From contig JBFXCK010000019.1 of assembly GCA_050182275.1 (NCBI GenBank), positions 1-22,446 of the forward strand: DNA of 22,446 bases, written 5' to 3'. Below, piece by piece: positions 14,516 through 22,446 of this stretch (position 1 is its first letter; each line of letters starts with the position of its first letter). Position numbers and translations under genes: made by a program. The notes under the pieces are model-generated. The model was not told the origin of the DNA. It saw only the letters and a program-made list of their open reading frames with translations, and did not search any database. Source of the DNA: JBFXCK01 sp050182275. GTDB taxonomy: Bacteria > Pseudomonadota > Alphaproteobacteria > SHNJ01.

Positions 14516-15175
14516 CTAGGCGGCTTTACGCTTTTTCCACATATCTATCAAATCATTGGCGGCGCTTAGGCCTTTAAAGCCCTCTTTCAGCTTGTTGATT
14601 TTCATGACGTCTTCAATGCGGTGGCTTAAAAATTCGCGGGTCATTCCCAAATCTTTGCTGTCGTCATTCAGCCATACCACCAGGGTCGATGTATACACTC
14701 CGGCTAAAAGCAAACGCTTGGTGTAGAAATTCCAATCGCTGGAGGTGTCGCCCGCCGCGCGCCACATGGCGTCAACCGTATGGTACAATAGTTTGGTTGC
14801 AAGCCAGCCCTGGCGCTTATGAAAAATCGACGTAATGGCCTTTTTTTCGGCTGCCTTATAAGGTGCGATAATTTGCAGGCGGGTCATAACCGCCAGTATA
14901 ATGCGTTCACGCACTTTCATTTTTAACAATTTGGCCTTGGAAAGCTTTTTGGTCATGGCGTCATCGGCCCAGGCGGCATAGGCCGAAAGCAAATCGTTCG
15001 GCATATCGGGAAACAGCCGCCGGGCGGTGGCGGCGTTCATTTTGATTTCCTTAGCGCCGGCGGTCAAAGCCTTCTCATTCCAGCCATAGAGCCCCGCATA
15101 GGGCAATATAGCCAGGAGCAATTTTTGACGCTCTTTTTCCAAAGAAAACCGGGGTTTTGAAGCTTTTTTAACCAT
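14516..15175 (-). CDS. COQ9 family protein (ubiquinone biosynthesis)
   Basis: A 219-residue COQ9-like protein. COQ9 binds lipid and ubiquinone intermediates and supports the hydroxylase COQ7 in mitochondria; bacterial roles are inferred. The N-terminal third (LLLAILPYAGLYGWNEKALTAGAKEIKMNAATARRLFP) resembles the TetR-like helical fold of the family. The conserved middle follows (RLQIIAPYKAAEKKAITSI), then YHTVDAMWRAAGDTSSDWNFYTKRLLLAGVYTSTLVVWL, the best-conserved block. I chose ATG 15175 with AAGGT upstream; GTG 15181 adds two residues and is equally possible. It is divergent from rpsU, a common alphaproteobacterial pairing, and converges on DUF1192 stop-to-stop. Confidence 0.92.
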   Translation of the reverse strand: MVKKASKPRFSLEKERQKLLLAILPYAGLYGWNEKALTAGAKEIKMNAATARRLFPDMPNDLLSAYAAWADDAMTKKLSKAKLLKMKVRERIILAVMTRLQIIAPYKAAEKKAITSIFHKRQGWLATKLLYHTVDAMWRAAGDTSSDWNFYTKRLLLAGVYTSTLVVWLNDDSKDLGMTREFLSHRIEDVMKINKLKEGFKGLSAANDLIDMWKKRKAA

Positions 15176-15207
15176 GTTCACCTACCTTGATAGGCGCTCA
15201 TCATAGC

Positions 15208-15249
15208 TTAATGCGCCGCCCTTGGCAAAAGCTATAATGTATGGTACAT
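15208..15249 (+). promoter_or_regulatory. Candidate rpsU promoter with adjoining inverted repeat
   Basis: A perfect -10, TATAAT, lies at 15233-15238 about 100 bases before rpsU, with a weak -35 (TTAATG, 15208-15213). Overlapping the expected transcription start is ATGTA-TGG-TACAT (15237-15249), a 5-base inverted repeat that could be an operator. The rest of the 157-base gap between COQ9 and rpsU shows nothing clear. Confidence 0.4.
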
Positions 15250-15338
15250 CATGGCCTGGCCCAAGCCGCTTTAAACAATAGATATATTGGCAGGTAAGGT
15301 TTGGGAGCTAAATTTATTCGGGAAGGAGTTGATTGTAA

Positions 15339-15545
15339 GTGGAAGTTATTGTTCGTGATAACAATGTCGATCAGGCTTTGCGCGTCTTAAAGAAAAAGAT
15401 GCAGCGCGAAGGCATTTTCCGGGAAATTAAAACCCGCAGGCATTATGAAAAACCCTCCCAAAAACGGGCCCGTGAAAAATCGGAAGCCGTTCGCCGCTGG
15501 CGTAAAGCCTTACGGAAAAAATTAATGGCCGATGGCGTTATTTAA
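15339..15545 (+). CDS. rpsU: 30S ribosomal protein S21
   Basis: S21 is a small basic protein near the mRNA exit of the 30S subunit. The 68-residue product shows the family sequence: an N-terminal strand MEVIVRDNNVDQALRVLKKKMQREGIFREIK, then the basic helix RRHYEKPSQKRAREKSEAVRR. Start codon is GTG at 15339; AAGGAG at 15323-15328 lies 10 bases away, slightly long, and the only nearby TTG reads straight into a stop. Length is normal for alphaproteobacteria. It is divergent from COQ9 and ends at a strong terminator. Confidence 0.96.
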   Translation: MEVIVRDNNVDQALRVLKKKMQREGIFREIKTRRHYEKPSQKRAREKSEAVRRWRKALRKKLMADGVI

Positions 15546-15566
15546 ACCATTGGTTTTGAGCTAAAG

Positions 15567-15596
15567 AAAAAGCCGCCTTAAAAGGGCGGCTTTTTT
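15567..15596. terminator. Bidirectional intrinsic terminator between rpsU and pntB
   Basis: AAAGCCGCC (15569-15577), a short loop and GGCGGCTTT (15585-15593) form a 9-bp stem. It is flanked by TTTTTT on the plus strand and by an A-run (15567-15571) giving a T-run on the minus strand, so it can end both rpsU and the convergent pnt operon. Confidence 0.92.
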
Positions 15597-15614
15597 GTTG
15601 GGCTTTGAAATCGT

Positions 15615-17015
15615 TTAGTGACCCATTCCTTTTACCAAATCTTCAGTCACTTTCTTCGCATCGCCGAATAACATCATGGTGTTATCGCGAAAGAAGAGTT
15701 CGTTTTCAACGCCAGCATAGCCGGAGGCCATCGAGCGTTTGATGAATAAAACGGTTTTGGCCTTTTCCACATCCAAGATCGGCATGCCATAAATCGGGCT
15801 TTTCGGATCGGTTTTGGCGGCGGGGTTGGTGACGTCATTGGCGCCGATAACAAAGGCAACGTCAGCCGTTGAAAAATCGCGGTTGATGTCTTCTAATTCA
15901 AACACTTCATCGTAAGGCACATTCGCCTCGGCCAGCAGCACGTTCATGTGGCCCGGCATGCGGCCTGCGACCGGATGAATTGCGTAGCGCACTTTAATAC
16001 CTTCTTTTTTCAGCATATCGGCCATTTCACGTAACGCATGCTGAGCCTGCGCCACCGCCATGCCGTAACCCGGCACGATAATAACTTCGCTGGCGTTCTT
16101 TAAGATAAAGGCCGCATCATCGGCGCTGCCGGCCTTGACCGGCTTGTCGTTTTTAGCGCCGCCTATGCTGGCGGCGGCGGCTTCACCGCCAAAACCGCCC
16201 AGAATAACATTGATGATCGAGCGGTTCATGCCTTTGCACATAATATAGGAAAGAATCGCCCCCGAAGCGCCGACCAAAGCGCCCGTTACAATCAGCAAAT
16301 TATTGCCCAGCGTAAAGCCGGTAGCGGCAGCAGCCCAACCGGAATAGGAATTCAGCATTGAAACCACAACCGGCATATCGGCGCCGCCAATCGGCATAAT
16401 CAATAGAATGCCGATCGCAAAAGACATTGCTACCAAAAGCCAGAACAGGCTTAAATTGCCGCTTAAAACGAACATGCCGATCAGGGCCACAATCGCAAGG
16501 CCGATTACCGCGTTTAATTTATGCTGGCCTTTGAATACCAAGGGTTTGCCGCTGACAATGCCTTGCAGCTTGCCAAAGGCGATAACCGAACCGGTGAAGG
16601 TGATCGCGCCGATTGCAACGCCAAGCCCGATTTCCAAAAGCGTGGACATCGGCATATGGCCAGCCATGCCATGGCCAAAGCTTTCCGGCGCATACAGCAC
16701 GGCGCCTGCTACAAATACAGCGGCCAAGCCGACCAGCGAGTGAAAAGCCGCAACCAATTGCGGCAAGGCGGTCATTTGAATTTTTTTCGCGGTGATGGCG
16801 CCAATTAAACCGCCGATCGCAATCGCCAATAAGATATTGAAATAATTTTCAACGCCGGGCTGAAGCAAGGTGGTGATAATCGCAACCGCCATCCCCGCCA
16901 TGCCATAACGGTTGCCGTTTTGCGAGGTGGTCGGGTGGGAGAGGCCGCGCAAGGCCATGATGAAGCAGAAGGATGCAACTAGATAAAGCAGCGCCGAAAG
17001 ATTCGCGGATAACAT
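15615..17015 (-). CDS. pntB: NAD(P) transhydrogenase subunit beta
   Basis: PntB carries the NADP(H)-binding domain III and most of the membrane domain of the proton-translocating transhydrogenase, which drives NADH + NADP+ to NAD+ + NADPH with the proton gradient. The 466-residue protein has about nine membrane segments in the first 275 residues, then domain III: VIIVPGYGMAVAQAQHALREMADML, YAIHPVAGRMPGHMNVLLAEANVPYDEV, FVIGANDVTNPAAK, GMPILDVEKAKTVLFIKRSMASGYAGVENELFF. Length is standard. The ATG at 17015 overlaps the pntAB stop by one base (TAATG), so translation is coupled. It is the last gene of the operon, before the shared terminator. Confidence 0.97.
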   Translation of the reverse strand: MLSANLSALLYLVASFCFIMALRGLSHPTTSQNGNRYGMAGMAVAIITTLLQPGVENYFNILLAIAIGGLIGAITAKKIQMTALPQLVAAFHSLVGLAAVFVAGAVLYAPESFGHGMAGHMPMSTLLEIGLGVAIGAITFTGSVIAFGKLQGIVSGKPLVFKGQHKLNAVIGLAIVALIGMFVLSGNLSLFWLLVAMSFAIGILLIMPIGGADMPVVVSMLNSYSGWAAAATGFTLGNNLLIVTGALVGASGAILSYIMCKGMNRSIINVILGGFGGEAAAASIGGAKNDKPVKAGSADDAAFILKNASEVIIVPGYGMAVAQAQHALREMADMLKKEGIKVRYAIHPVAGRMPGHMNVLLAEANVPYDEVFELEDINRDFSTADVAFVIGANDVTNPAAKTDPKSPIYGMPILDVEKAKTVLFIKRSMASGYAGVENELFFRDNTMMLFGDAKKVTEDLVKGMGH

Positions 17016-17431
17016 TATTTAGTCTCCTTCTTCTTGAACATCGCCAGCATGCGCTGGGTTACAATAAAGCCGCCGAAAATATTGACCGAGGCCAAAATCA
17101 CCGCAAAGAATCCTAAAGTTTGCGCCATCCCGCCGTCAGCGGTGGCGCCAGCCGCCAAAATCGCACCCACAATAATAACCGACGACACGGCGTTGGTAAC
17201 CGCCATCAAAGGCGAGTGCAAAGCGGGCGTTACGCGCCACACCACATAATAGCCAACGAAACAGGCCAGTACGAACACGGTTAAGCCGATTAAAAAAGGA
17301 TCAGGCCCGCCGTGCGTTTGCGCGGCATTCAGCGCGATTTGATCGGCCTGTGCCGCCATATCGGCCAGCTTTTGGCTGCCTTCCAGCAATTGCTGTTTTA
17401 AGGTGGTTGCTTCTTGGGAGAGGGTGGACAT
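17015..17431 (-). CDS. pntAB: NAD(P) transhydrogenase subunit alpha part 2
   Basis: This is the membrane part of the alpha subunit, separate from the NAD-binding part as in Rhodospirillum rubrum. The 138-residue protein starts with a coiled N-terminal region (SQEATTLKQQLLEGSQKLADMAAQADQ), then three or four membrane segments (about 46-66, 72-92, 105-130), including the conserved GYYVVWRVTPALHSPLMAVTNAVSSVIIVGA. The ATG at 17431 has AAAGGAG upstream. It follows pntAA by 11 bases and overlaps pntB by one base. Confidence 0.95.
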   Translation of the reverse strand: MSTLSQEATTLKQQLLEGSQKLADMAAQADQIALNAAQTHGGPDPFLIGLTVFVLACFVGYYVVWRVTPALHSPLMAVTNAVSSVIIVGAILAAGATADGGMAQTLGFFAVILASVNIFGGFIVTQRMLAMFKKKETK

Positions 17432-17442
17432 GGGATGCTCCT

Positions 17443-18600
17443 TTAAGCTGCTTTGGCTTTTAATTGTTCATGCACCAAAGCGCCGTCCTTGGTCAGAAGG
17501 GTTGCTTTGATGATTTCATCATTCGTATCAATCTTCAATTGCTTGGTGGTTTTATCAACCAGCAATCCTAGGAAGTTGAACAAATTGCGGGCATATAACT
17601 GGCTGGCGTCATAGGCAATGCGGCCGGGAATATTGGTGTAGCCAATTAAAGTGACGCCATGCTTGGTGACAACCTTGCCGGCTTCGCTTAAAGGGCAATT
17701 GCCGCCTTGCTCGACCGCCATATCGACAATGATGGAACCCGGTTTCATATCTTTCACCATCGCCTCGGTGATTAATACCGGGGCGGGTTTACCCGGGATT
17801 AGCGCAGTTGAGATGGCGATATCGGTTTTTTTCAATGTTTCGTGAATTTTTTCCGATTGCTTGCGCTTGTAATCTTCGCTCATTTCCTTGGCATAGCCGC
17901 CGGCGGTTTCAGCCGCTTTGGCGGCATCCGCATCGACTTCAACAAAGGTGGCGCCCAGTGATTGCACTTGCTCTTTCACCGCGGCGCGCACGTCGAAGGC
18001 CGAAACAATCGCGCCCAAACGCTTGGCGGTGGCAATTGCTTGAAGGCCCGCTACGCCGGCGCCCAAAATCAAGACGCGGGCGGGGGCAACGGTGCCGGCT
18101 GCCGTCATCATCATCGGCAAAGCGCGGTTGAATTGCGCAGCCGCATCGATCACGGCGCGGTAGCCGGCCAAATTCGATTGCGAAGAAAGCACGTCCATCG
18201 TCTGCGCGCGGGTGATGCGCGGCAGCCATTCCATGGCGAAGCTGGTGATGTTGTTTTGCGCGTAAGTTTGGGCCTGCGCCTGCGCATTATAGGGCGAGAG
18301 CATGCCGATCAATATCGCGCCTTTTTTAATTAAGGAAATTTCATCGATTTCCCCTTCACCGGCGCCCAGGGGACGCTGGACTTTTAAAACCACATCGGCA
18401 TTGGATGCGGCGCTTTTCGCATCCGGCGCAATCGTGGCGCCAGCGGCGGTGAAAAGGGAGTCGGGCAATGAGGCTTTATCGCCGGCGCCCGTTTCAATGG
18501 CGACTTCAAAGCCAAGACCGATAAATTTTTTCGCGGTTTCGGGAGAAATGGCAACCCGCGTTTCATTGGCGCGGCGTTCTTTTAATACAGCAAGCTTCAT
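17443..18600 (-). CDS. pntAA: NAD(P) transhydrogenase subunit alpha part 1
   Basis: The NAD(H)-binding domain I of the transhydrogenase, a soluble subunit related to alanine dehydrogenase. 385 residues from ATG 18600 (MKLAVLKERRANETRVA), chosen for its AAGGGG site and family start; the frame extends 11 codons further without support. Motifs: RQD-loop region PRITRAQTMDVLSSQSNLAGYRAV (128-150), dinucleotide fold LGAGVAGLQA (179-188) with acidic Asp203 at the strand-2 end selecting NAD(H), and the domain I closing block IPGKPAPVLIT. First gene of pntAA-pntAB-pntB. The operon's promoter should lie in the 138 bases upstream, where I see only weak -10-like ATs. Confidence 0.95.
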   Translation of the reverse strand: MKLAVLKERRANETRVAISPETAKKFIGLGFEVAIETGAGDKASLPDSLFTAAGATIAPDAKSAASNADVVLKVQRPLGAGEGEIDEISLIKKGAILIGMLSPYNAQAQAQTYAQNNITSFAMEWLPRITRAQTMDVLSSQSNLAGYRAVIDAAAQFNRALPMMMTAAGTVAPARVLILGAGVAGLQAIATAKRLGAIVSAFDVRAAVKEQVQSLGATFVEVDADAAKAAETAGGYAKEMSEDYKRKQSEKIHETLKKTDIAISTALIPGKPAPVLITEAMVKDMKPGSIIVDMAVEQGGNCPLSEAGKVVTKHGVTLIGYTNIPGRIAYDASQLYARNLFNFLGLLVDKTTKQLKIDTNDEIIKATLLTKDGALVHEQLKAKAA

Positions 18601-18738
18601 GGAATACCCCTTGGAAAAGAAAAGAAGGGTCAAATATAAGAAATGAAGCTTAACATGCCCTTAATAGGCGCGTTTGTGAAGTACTATCCCGCATAGAGAG
18701 AGGAAATTTCATCAAGCGTAGCGTTAGTGCCTTATTTT

Positions 18739-20061
18739 TCAAGCAGGACCCAGTAATTTTGCCTGTTTTTTGCCAAGTTCTTTACCATCAAAATCCGCCA
18801 CCAATTCCTGAAATAATTGGTGCCAATTCAATTCCGCCCGCAAGCGCAAAAAAACGCTGCCCACGCCTACCGCGGCTCTGTCCATAAACACAAATTCGCG
18901 GGGCGGTTTGACGCCGCCGGTTTTGCGCAATTCTTGATGCACTTTGGCGGCCATTTCCCGGCCATAAGCGCCGCTATTGGTTTCATCCATGGTCATGACT
19001 TTGTCGGTCATGATCGGACGGTATAAAAATTCGGCCCACATATTCAGAATGCGGATTTTTTCTTTGGTTAAATCGGTAAAACCCCAGCTTTCATAAGCGG
19101 CCACTGCCTGGGCGGGCTTGTTGCGATAAAGCGCGTCATATAAATCAAGCACGCCTTGCACAAATTTATCTTGAAAAATCCGCACGCAGCCGAAATCAAC
19201 CAAATTCAGGCCTAAATCCCCGCGCACGCTGTAATTGCCCAAATGCGGATCGGCATGGATAATCCCATAATGGTAAAAGGGCAAATACCAAGCGCGGAAA
19301 ATGCGCTGGGCGATTACATTGCGTTCTTTTAAGGGCGCTTTCAGGAAATGCAAAACCGGTTTTCCTTCCAGCCAGCTCATGGTAAGCAGGCGCGCGGTGG
19401 AAAGGCTGGGATAGGTTTTGGGGATATGAATGTCTTTTTCGCCCCCCAGCATCTGCGTGAAATAAGAAATATGCCGCGCTTCCAGCTTGTAATCCAATTC
19501 TTCGCGCAGGCGGTCGGCGATTTCCTTTTGCACTTCGGAAGTGTTTAAAGCGCCGCCCGTGCTTTGATAAATGCCGAATAATAGGCGCAATTGCTTTAAG
19601 TCGGCCTCAACCGCGCCTTGCATGTCGGGATATTGCAGCTTGCAGGCTAACAGCGTGCCATCTTTTGCAACTGCTTGATGCACTTGGCCAAGCGAAGCGG
19701 CGGCAGCGGCAGTGGGCGAGAAAGATTTAAATTTGCTTTGCCAGTTTTTGCCAAGCTCGGCCTCCATGCGGCGCTTAACAAAGGGCCAGCCCATCGGCGG
19801 CGCATTTGATTGCAATTCTAAAAACGCATTGGCGTAAGTTTCGGGCACCGCATCAGGAATAGTGGCCGCGATTTGCGCGACTTTCATCAAAGGGCCTTTT
19901 AAATTGCCCAGCGCCGTTTTCAGCATATCGGCCTTAAGCTGATGGTCGATTTTTTGACCAAGCAAACGCTGACCCGCGGTCTTGGCCGCGATTGCGCCCA
20001 TTTTGCTTGAGACTTTTGCATAGCGCTTGACGCGCTTGGCCAGGGTGTTTCTTTCTCTCAT
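18739..20061 (-). CDS. ABC1/UbiB-like atypical kinase
   Basis: A 440-residue protein of the ABC1 (ADCK/UbiB) atypical kinase family; the founding members support ubiquinone biosynthesis. Kinase-like motifs seen: KVAQ at 60-63 (the family's KxGQ, with Ala for Gly), the Ala-rich loop AAASLGQVH (about 120-128), Lys141 in CKLQYP, the ELDY...EA segment (188-195), HADPHLGN (269-276) and DFG (289-291). There are no C-terminal membrane helices of the UbiB type in the sequence, so it is a soluble ABC1 protein and not clearly UbiB. It starts 12 bases after the stop of the M3 peptidase gene and is probably co-transcribed. The substrate is unknown. Confidence 0.9.
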   Translation of the reverse strand: MRERNTLAKRVKRYAKVSSKMGAIAAKTAGQRLLGQKIDHQLKADMLKTALGNLKGPLMKVAQIAATIPDAVPETYANAFLELQSNAPPMGWPFVKRRMEAELGKNWQSKFKSFSPTAAAAASLGQVHQAVAKDGTLLACKLQYPDMQGAVEADLKQLRLLFGIYQSTGGALNTSEVQKEIADRLREELDYKLEARHISYFTQMLGGEKDIHIPKTYPSLSTARLLTMSWLEGKPVLHFLKAPLKERNVIAQRIFRAWYLPFYHYGIIHADPHLGNYSVRGDLGLNLVDFGCVRIFQDKFVQGVLDLYDALYRNKPAQAVAAYESWGFTDLTKEKIRILNMWAEFLYRPIMTDKVMTMDETNSGAYGREMAAKVHQELRKTGGVKPPREFVFMDRAAVGVGSVFLRLRAELNWHQLFQELVADFDGKELGKKQAKLLGPA

Positions 20062-20073
20062 CGGAAGATGAGT

Positions 20074-21873
20074 TTAATCTAAATTCTCCAGCTCATCAAT
20101 GAAGGAGCTTAGCATGGAAAGGCCCATATCCCAGAATTTCGGGTCGGCCGCGTTTAGGCCGAAGGGGGCCAAAAGTTCCTTATGATGCTTACTGCCGCCA
20201 GCCGATAACATGGCGTGATATTTTTTGGCGAAAGCGGGCGTGCCTTTTTGGTACAGCGCATAAAGCGAGTTCACCAAACAATCGCCGAAGGCATAGGCAT
20301 AAACATAGAAGGGCGAATGGATGAAATGCGGGATATAGGCCCAGAAATTTTTATATTCATCCTTGAAATTGAATGCCGGCCCAAGCGCCGCTTTTTGATT
20401 GGCGATCCAAATTTCGCCCAAACGTTCCGGCGTTAATTCGCCCTTGCGGCGTTCTTCATGCACACCGCGTTCAAATTCGCAGAAAGCGATTTGGCGCACA
20501 ACGGTGTTCAGCATGTCTTCAACCTTTCCCGCTAATAAGTGGCGGCGGGTTGCGGCATTTTTTTCTTCGGCCAATAAATTTTGGAAGGTCAGCATTTCGC
20601 CGAACACGCTGGCGGTTTCAGCCAAAGTCAAGGGCGTATCGCTTAAAAGATGCCCTTGCGCCTGGCCGGCCAGCACCTGATGAATGCCATGGCCAAGTTC
20701 ATGCGCTAAGGTCATCACATCGCGCTGCTTGCCTTGGTAGTTGAGCAAGATATAGGGATGCGCGCTTGGCACAGTGGGGTGGGCAAAGGCGCCCGACGTT
20801 TTGCCGGGCACAGCTGGCACATCAATCCAGTTTTTATCGAAAAACTGCTTGGCGACGCCGGCAATATCGCTGGAAAATTGGCCGTAAGATTCCAGCACAA
20901 TGGATTTCGCCTTGGGCCAGGGAATAATTTTATCGGCCTGTTTGGGAAGGGGGGCGTTGCGGTCATAATATTCCAGCTTCTTTAATTTCAGCCAGCCCGC
21001 CTTCATTTGATAATAGCGGTGCGAAAGGCGCGGATAGGCGCGCTTGACGCTGCTGACCAGCGCCTCAACCACCTCATCTTCAACAAAGTTGCTTAAATTG
21101 CGGTAGGAAATGGGTTTGGGAAATTTCCGCCACGTATCTTCGATTTCCTTATCCTTGGCCAAGGTGTTGGTGATAAGCGCGAATAGCTTGATGTTATCGC
21201 CCAAAACTTTTGCAAAACTGTGGGCGGCCTTGGCGCGGATGTCGCGCTTAGGATTAGAAAATAAATTTAAAATCTCGGCTTCGGTCAGCTTTTTGCCTTG
21301 ATAGGGAAAGCGTAATCCCGCCAAAGTTTCATCGAACAAACGGTTCCAGGCGGCCCTTCCGACCACGCGTTTTTCATGAAGTTTCTGCTCGATTTCCTGG
21401 CTTAGCTGGTGCGGGCGGAAAACGCGGATATCACGAATCCAGGGTTCGTATTTTTGAATGGCGGCGCTTTGCAGTTGCTTGCGCAAAATAGCGTCATCGA
21501 CCTTGTTCAATTCCAGCGCGAAGAACAGGGTGAAGGTTGAAATCGCCGTTACCCTTTCCTGGGCGCCTTGATAAAATCCGGCGATTTTGGAATCTTCCTG
21601 GTTGGTGGAATATAATAAATAGGCGTAACTCATGATGCGGCCCAAAACCTCGTCGATTTTTTCGTAAGCCTCGATCGCGGCGGCGAGCGCCTCCCCGTTT
21701 AAGGTGGATAAATAGCCCTCATAAGTTTTTTTGAAATCCTGGGCGTGGCTTTCCGCCCATTTGAAGTCTTTTTCCAGCTTGGGGTCGGTCATGCCCTTAT
21801 ATAAATCGTTTAAATTCCAGCGCGGCAGATTGGCGGGTTTTTTGGCGGGGGATTTACGGGCGGTTTTAGTCAT
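20074..21873 (-). CDS. pepF: M3 family oligoendopeptidase F
   Basis: A 599-residue zinc metallopeptidase of the M3B (PepF) group, a cytoplasmic enzyme that cleaves oligopeptides. The active site is HELGH at 391-395 (LAHELGHGIHQ) with the downstream glutamate in LAETASVFGEML (Glu419). The N-terminal two thirds are helical, as in the family (oligopeptidase N domain, about 120-230). Length is standard. The ATG at 21873 has AAAGGAG upstream, very strong. An AT-rich TATAAT reads on the minus strand at 21893-21898, just upstream. It leads a two-gene unit with the ABC1 kinase and is divergent from the acyl-CoA synthetase gene. Confidence 0.95.
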   Translation of the reverse strand: MTKTARKSPAKKPANLPRWNLNDLYKGMTDPKLEKDFKWAESHAQDFKKTYEGYLSTLNGEALAAAIEAYEKIDEVLGRIMSYAYLLYSTNQEDSKIAGFYQGAQERVTAISTFTLFFALELNKVDDAILRKQLQSAAIQKYEPWIRDIRVFRPHQLSQEIEQKLHEKRVVGRAAWNRLFDETLAGLRFPYQGKKLTEAEILNLFSNPKRDIRAKAAHSFAKVLGDNIKLFALITNTLAKDKEIEDTWRKFPKPISYRNLSNFVEDEVVEALVSSVKRAYPRLSHRYYQMKAGWLKLKKLEYYDRNAPLPKQADKIIPWPKAKSIVLESYGQFSSDIAGVAKQFFDKNWIDVPAVPGKTSGAFAHPTVPSAHPYILLNYQGKQRDVMTLAHELGHGIHQVLAGQAQGHLLSDTPLTLAETASVFGEMLTFQNLLAEEKNAATRRHLLAGKVEDMLNTVVRQIAFCEFERGVHEERRKGELTPERLGEIWIANQKAALGPAFNFKDEYKNFWAYIPHFIHSPFYVYAYAFGDCLVNSLYALYQKGTPAFAKKYHAMLSAGGSKHHKELLAPFGLNAADPKFWDMGLSMLSSFIDELENLD

Positions 21874-21892
21874 GACGAACTCCTTTAAATTG

Positions 21893-21921
21893 ATTATATA
21901 GTAAAGCGTAATTCCTTAATA
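21893..21921 (-). promoter_or_regulatory. Candidate promoter for the M3 peptidase gene
   Basis: The minus strand has a perfect TATAAT (21898 down to 21893) in the 58-base gap before the divergent acyl-CoA synthetase gene. The -35 region (TATTAA or ATTAAG, 16-17 bases upstream) is weak, so the site is only a candidate. The ribosome site follows about 10 bases downstream, which makes a very short leader. Confidence 0.35.
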
Positions 21922-21931
21922 CAGGTCTAAT

Positions 21932-22446
21932 ATGATTTCCTTGTCTTACCCCAATTTGCCCGCGATGTTTTGGGCACGCGCCGTTGAACGGGCTGATGCG
22001 CCCTTTCTTTGGTATAAGATCAATGACCAATATAAATCTTTTTCCTGGAATCAAATCGCCGATGATGTCATGGCGGTTGCGGCAACGTTGCACAAGCTTG
22101 GCGTTCAAAAAGGCGACAGGGTGGTTTTAATTTCCGAAAGCCGCCCGGAATGGCTGGTGGCTGATTTCGCTATCATGCAATTGGGCGCTATCACCGTGCC
22201 GGGCTATACCACGCATGGCGTTGAAGATTACCGCTATTTGCTGGATCACAGCGGCGCGAAATTGGCGATTGTTTCGCCTTCATTGGCCGCAAAGGTGCAG
22301 GCAGCTTCTAAGGCGCCGGTGCTGTTAATTGATGCTTTGGAAAAAGGCGATCCTAGTAATTTGCCGAAAGTCGATATTGGGCTGGACGACACCGCTTGCA
22401 TTATCTACACCTCCGGCACCGAGGGGAATCCAAAGGGCGTGATGCT
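21932..22446 (+). CDS. AMP-binding acyl-CoA synthetase, 3'-truncated by the window edge
   Basis: The ATG at 21932 opens a frame that runs to the window end (171 codons). The start MISLSYPNLPAMFWARAVERADAPFLWY, the YKSFSWNQIADDVMAVAATLHKLGVQKGDRVVLISESRPEWLVADFAIMQLGAITVPGY stretch and the P-loop YTSGTEGNPKGVM are the N-terminal features of AMP-dependent synthetases and long-chain acyl-CoA ligases. The enzyme would adenylate a carboxylic acid and pass it to CoA. The loop has Glu where Thr is usual (SGTTG). Only the first third is seen, so the substrate cannot be assigned. Divergent from pepF across 58 bases. Confidence 0.87.
   Translation, partial: MISLSYPNLPAMFWARAVERADAPFLWYKINDQYKSFSWNQIADDVMAVAATLHKLGVQKGDRVVLISESRPEWLVADFAIMQLGAITVPGYTTHGVEDYRYLLDHSGAKLAIVSPSLAAKVQAASKAPVLLIDALEKGDPSNLPKVDIGLDDTACIIYTSGTEGNPKGVM

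Noticed and set aside
20373..20744. Plus-strand frame of 123 codons inside the M3 peptidase gene
   Set aside because: It is antisense to the active-site region of a clearly conserved enzyme.
1..22446. Search for mobile elements, CRISPR arrays, tRNA or rRNA genes, toxin-antitoxin or defence systems
   Set aside because: No transposase, integrase, direct-repeat array, cloverleaf or defence-type protein is visible; all gaps are at most about 210 bases and neighbours are conserved housekeeping genes.

Overview
The window reads as ordinary chromosome from an alphaproteobacterium of roughly balanced base composition. The evidence is the combination of a TrcR (DUF1013) cell-cycle regulator, COQ9 next to rpsU, a transhydrogenase with a split alpha subunit (pntAA-pntAB-pntB), a DUF1192 gene beside a quinone oxidoreductase, and two DUF465 proteins. 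The closest order cannot be named from sequence alone. I found no mobile elements, CRISPR arrays, tRNAs or rRNAs. Coding density is very high, and no gene-free stretch exceeds about 210 bases.

Layout. 1-2272 (+): end of elongation factor P, an inositol-phosphatase (SuhB) family gene overlapping its stop, then an exported OmpA-domain protein with a Met/Pro-rich linker. 2273-4883 (-): cyaY (frataxin), an MsbA-like ABC exporter and an unrecognised 159-residue protein. 4957-7436 (+): rpmE with its terminator, a divergent small heat-shock protein, a DUF2892 membrane protein and a sodium:solute symporter. 7433-9290 (-): a DUF465 protein, purE and purK (de novo purine synthesis). 9453-11006 (+): phosphofructokinase and a second DUF465 gene, whose upstream gap holds an exact FNR/FixK-type box. 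11058-14302 (-): a zinc-independent quinone oxidoreductase, trcR and an ALDH7-type aldehyde dehydrogenase. 14336-15545: a 59-residue DUF1192 gene (+), COQ9 (-) and rpsU (+). 15615-18600 (-): the pnt operon. 18739-21873 (-): an ABC1/UbiB-like kinase and an M3 oligopeptidase. 21932 to the end (+): start of an acyl-CoA synthetase that runs off the window.

How the genes fit together. Most are housekeeping: translation (efp, rpmE, rpsU), purines (purEK), glycolysis (pfk), redox balance and quinones (pnt, COQ9, quinone oxidoreductase, UbiB-like), and Fe-S supply (cyaY). Three convergent gene pairs meet stop-to-stop with no spacer.

I do not see a convincing undescribed multi-gene system. The points most worth a second look are: EF-P with Asn where Lys or Arg is normally modified; the exact TTGAT-N4-ATCAA box before a DUF465 gene; a very divergent Hsp20 whose Shine-Dalgarno lies in a perfect palindrome; a phosphofructokinase with a mixed ATP/PPi signature; and a structured leader before trcR.
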